Source: Tenacibaculum jejuense
Lineage (GTDB): Bacteria; Bacteroidota; Bacteroidia; Flavobacteriales; Flavobacteriaceae
Assembly: GCF_900198195.1 (NCBI RefSeq)
Contig: NZ_LT899436.1
Span: 1-64,000 of the forward strand
Length of the DNA stretch: 64,000 nucleotides
Direction of reading: 5' to 3'
Shown: one piece after another, positions 62,164-64,000 of the stretch
Layout of the letters: each line of letters starts with the position of its first letter
Numbering within the stretch: position 1 is the first letter of the stretch
Made by a program: the position numbers and the translations under genes
Notes under the pieces: model-generated
What the model was told of the DNA's origin: nothing
What the model saw: the letters and a program-made list of their open reading frames with translations, nothing else
Database searches by the model: none

Positions 62164-64000
62164 ATGAAAAAAATTACTTTTTTGTTTCTTTTTGTTGCTG
62201 GAATACTATTTGCGCAACAAGGAAGAACTTGCCATACTATGGAAAATCTAGAGTATAGGCAATCTCAAGATCCTCAATTGAAAGAACGAATGAATAATAT
62301 CGAAAAGTTTACTCAAAACAAACTCGATTTAATTTCAAAAGGATTGTATAAAGTAGACGGACAAATCATTACAATTCCAGTAGTAGTTCATGTAGTTTAC
62401 AATACAGCACAACAAAATATTAGTGATGCCCAAGTATTGTCTCAAATAGAAGTATTAAACGAAGATTTCAGAAGAACAAATTCAGATGCCAATAACAAAT
62501 GGTCTCAAGCGGCAGACATTCAAGTAGAATTTAAATTAGCTACTATAGATCCTAACGGAAATCCAACTAATGGAATTACTAGAACATCTACATCAGTAAC
62601 ATCGTGGAGCAGTAACGATAATATTAAAAGATCTTCTAGAGGAGGAAAAGATCCATGGAATACTTCAGAGTATTTAAATATGTGGGTAGGTAACCTAGGA
62701 GGAGGACTACTTGGTTACGCTCAGTTTCCTGGAGGAAATGCATCTACCGATGGAGTTGTAATGGGTACTCAATTTTTTGGGAGTTCAGATAAAGGTTCTG
62801 GATTTTTCTTATCAGCGCCTTTTGATAAAGGAAGAACAACTACTCACGAAGTAGGTCACTTTTTAAATTTACGTCATATTTGGGGTGACGGAGGATGTGG
62901 AGTTGATGATTTCGTTTCAGATACACCAAATTCAGATTCACCAACTTCTGGATGTCCAGGAAACAAAACAACTTGTGGTAGTTTAGATATGGTTGAAAAC
63001 TATATGGATTATTCAGATGATGCATGTATGAATCTATTTACACAAGGTCAAAAAAATAGAATGAGAGCTGTTTTAGAATCAGGAGGAGCTAGAAGAAGTT
63101 TAGCTTTATCAGATAAATTTGGCTCTGGTGGTGGAGGTCCAGATCCAGTAACATGTTCCTCTACAATAAATTCTTTTCCGTACGGAGAGAGTTTTGAATC
63201 TAACGACGGCTGGACACAAGTTACTGGTGATGATGGGAACTGGGTAAGAGATGCAAACGGTACTCCTTCTAATGGAACAGGACCTAGCGCTGGAGCAGAT
63301 GGAAGTTTTTACATGTTTTTAGAAGCGTCTACAAATGGAAGTACAGGTCAAATAGGTTCTAATGCTTCTGCAATTTTACAAAGTCCTTGTTTTGATCTTA
63401 GTGGATTATCTTCTGCTAATTTCTCTTTTAGTAATCACATGTTTGGTACAAGTGTAGGTTCATTAACTTTAGAAGCTTCTATTGATGGAACTTCATGGAC
63501 TAGCTTATGGACACAAACAGGAAATCAAGGTAATCAATGGAATAACGTGTCAGTAGACTTAAACACATATCTAAATCAGACAGAATTAAAACTACGTTTT
63601 GTAGGAACTACAGGAACGAGTTGGTCTAGTGACATAGCTATTGATAATTTAACATTAACAACCGGAACTGGTGGTGGAAATCCGGATCCTGGATGTGCTT
63701 CACTAAACTTTAATGATTTTACACTGAATTCATTTTCTAACCAAGATTCAGCAGGTAATGCTTCTGTTGGAGGAAGTGGAAACTCATTAACTTTAACAAA
63801 CAATACTTGGAAATATATTGATCTAAATTATACTGTAACTCCAAATACTGTCATTGAATTTGATTTTAGTAGTACTTCACAAGGAGAGATTCATGGAATA
63901 GGTTTTGAAGATGATAATTCATTAACATCAAGTAGATATTTTAAAGTTCATGGAACACAAAATTATGGTATAACTAACTTTGATAATTATACTAGCGGAA
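62164..64000 (+). CDS. M43 zinc metallopeptidase with MAM-like module (truncated by window end)
   Basis: The open frame starts at ATG 62164 (signal peptide KKITFLFLFVAGILFAQ) and is still open at base 64000, so about 612 residues are visible. The M43 domain has HEVGHFLNLRH (His228) and Met-turn ENYMDYSDDACMN. A Gly-rich linker and a MAM-like module (about 335-500, FYMFLEAS) follow, then a further beta domain begins. A T9SS sorting domain is expected beyond the window. It is paralogous to the M43 gene at 58751 and lies downstream of the decayed T9SS remnant. Confidence 0.9.
   Translation, partial: MKKITFLFLFVAGILFAQQGRTCHTMENLEYRQSQDPQLKERMNNIEKFTQNKLDLISKGLYKVDGQIITIPVVVHVVYNTAQQNISDAQVLSQIEVLNEDFRRTNSDANNKWSQAADIQVEFKLATIDPNGNPTNGITRTSTSVTSWSSNDNIKRSSRGGKDPWNTSEYLNMWVGNLGGGLLGYAQFPGGNASTDGVVMGTQFFGSSDKGSGFFLSAPFDKGRTTTHEVGHFLNLRHIWGDGGCGVDDFVSDTPNSDSPTSGCPGNKTTCGSLDMVENYMDYSDDACMNLFTQGQKNRMRAVLESGGARRSLALSDKFGSGGGGPDPVTCSSTINSFPYGESFESNDGWTQVTGDDGNWVRDANGTPSNGTGPSAGADGSFYMFLEASTNGSTGQIGSNASAILQSPCFDLSGLSSANFSFSNHMFGTSVGSLTLEASIDGTSWTSLWTQTGNQGNQWNNVSVDLNTYLNQTELKLRFVGTTGTSWSSDIAIDNLTLTTGTGGGNPDPGCASLNFNDFTLNSFSNQDSAGNASVGGSGNSLTLTNNTWKYIDLNYTVTPNTVIEFDFSSTSQGEIHGIGFEDDNSLTSSRYFKVHGTQNYGITNFDNYTSG

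Overview
The window comes from an AT-rich bacterial chromosome of the family Flavobacteriaceae (Bacteroidota); the overall flavour is Tenacibaculum/Polaribacter-like, but the genus is inference. Supporting signs are type IX secretion (T9SS) C-terminal sorting domains, TAnnTTTG -7 promoter boxes, weak or absent Shine-Dalgarno sequences, and families typical of the phylum: DUF4175, DUF4292, DUF2490, head-GIN/DUF2807, HU-CCDC81/SPOR and a 7(1) septoil knot protein. No rRNA, tRNA, CRISPR array, transposase or prophage was seen.

Layout. 0-8.7 kb: rnr, a head-GIN protein, a TatA/E-like protein, a serine hydrolase/LytS-LytT operon, an SPFH protein, a DoxX-like protein and a methyltransferase. 8.7-14.5 kb: a minus-strand block DUF4175-ybeY-mnmG punctuated by hairpins built on parS-like palindromes. 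14.6-20.9 kb: an esterase lipoprotein, an outer-membrane protein, gltX, an RNase Z-like hydrolase, DUF2490, and a barrel/septoil-knot pair. 21-28 kb: a tail-fibre-like protein, a 1177-residue T9SS cargo of unknown function and a TPR-HTH regulator. 28-34 kb: an accessory-looking region with TerB, a hydrolase, small orphan genes, a methyltransferase, and about 900 bases of repeat-rich non-coding DNA. 34-54.9 kb: housekeeping genes (mfd, two TlpA-like proteins, a PP2C-like phosphatase, a transporter, an ACP-like/kinase-like pair, a TonB-like protein, an adenylate-kinase-like protein, dprA, a SPOR protein, a thioesterase, and an envelope operon ending with an EnvC-like protein). 55-64 kb: an array of secreted T9SS peptidases (one S8 and two M43, the last cut by the window end), with the decayed tail of another T9SS gene between the two M43 genes.

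The strongest candidates for something undescribed are: a dispersed nested-palindrome element present both between genes and, in frame, inside mfd; four 41-bp tandem units whose internal hairpin shows compensatory changes; parS-like palindromes around mnmG that double as terminators and, in one case, hold a start codon; and a protein that looks like a circularly permuted acyl carrier protein encoded next to a kinase-like protein.
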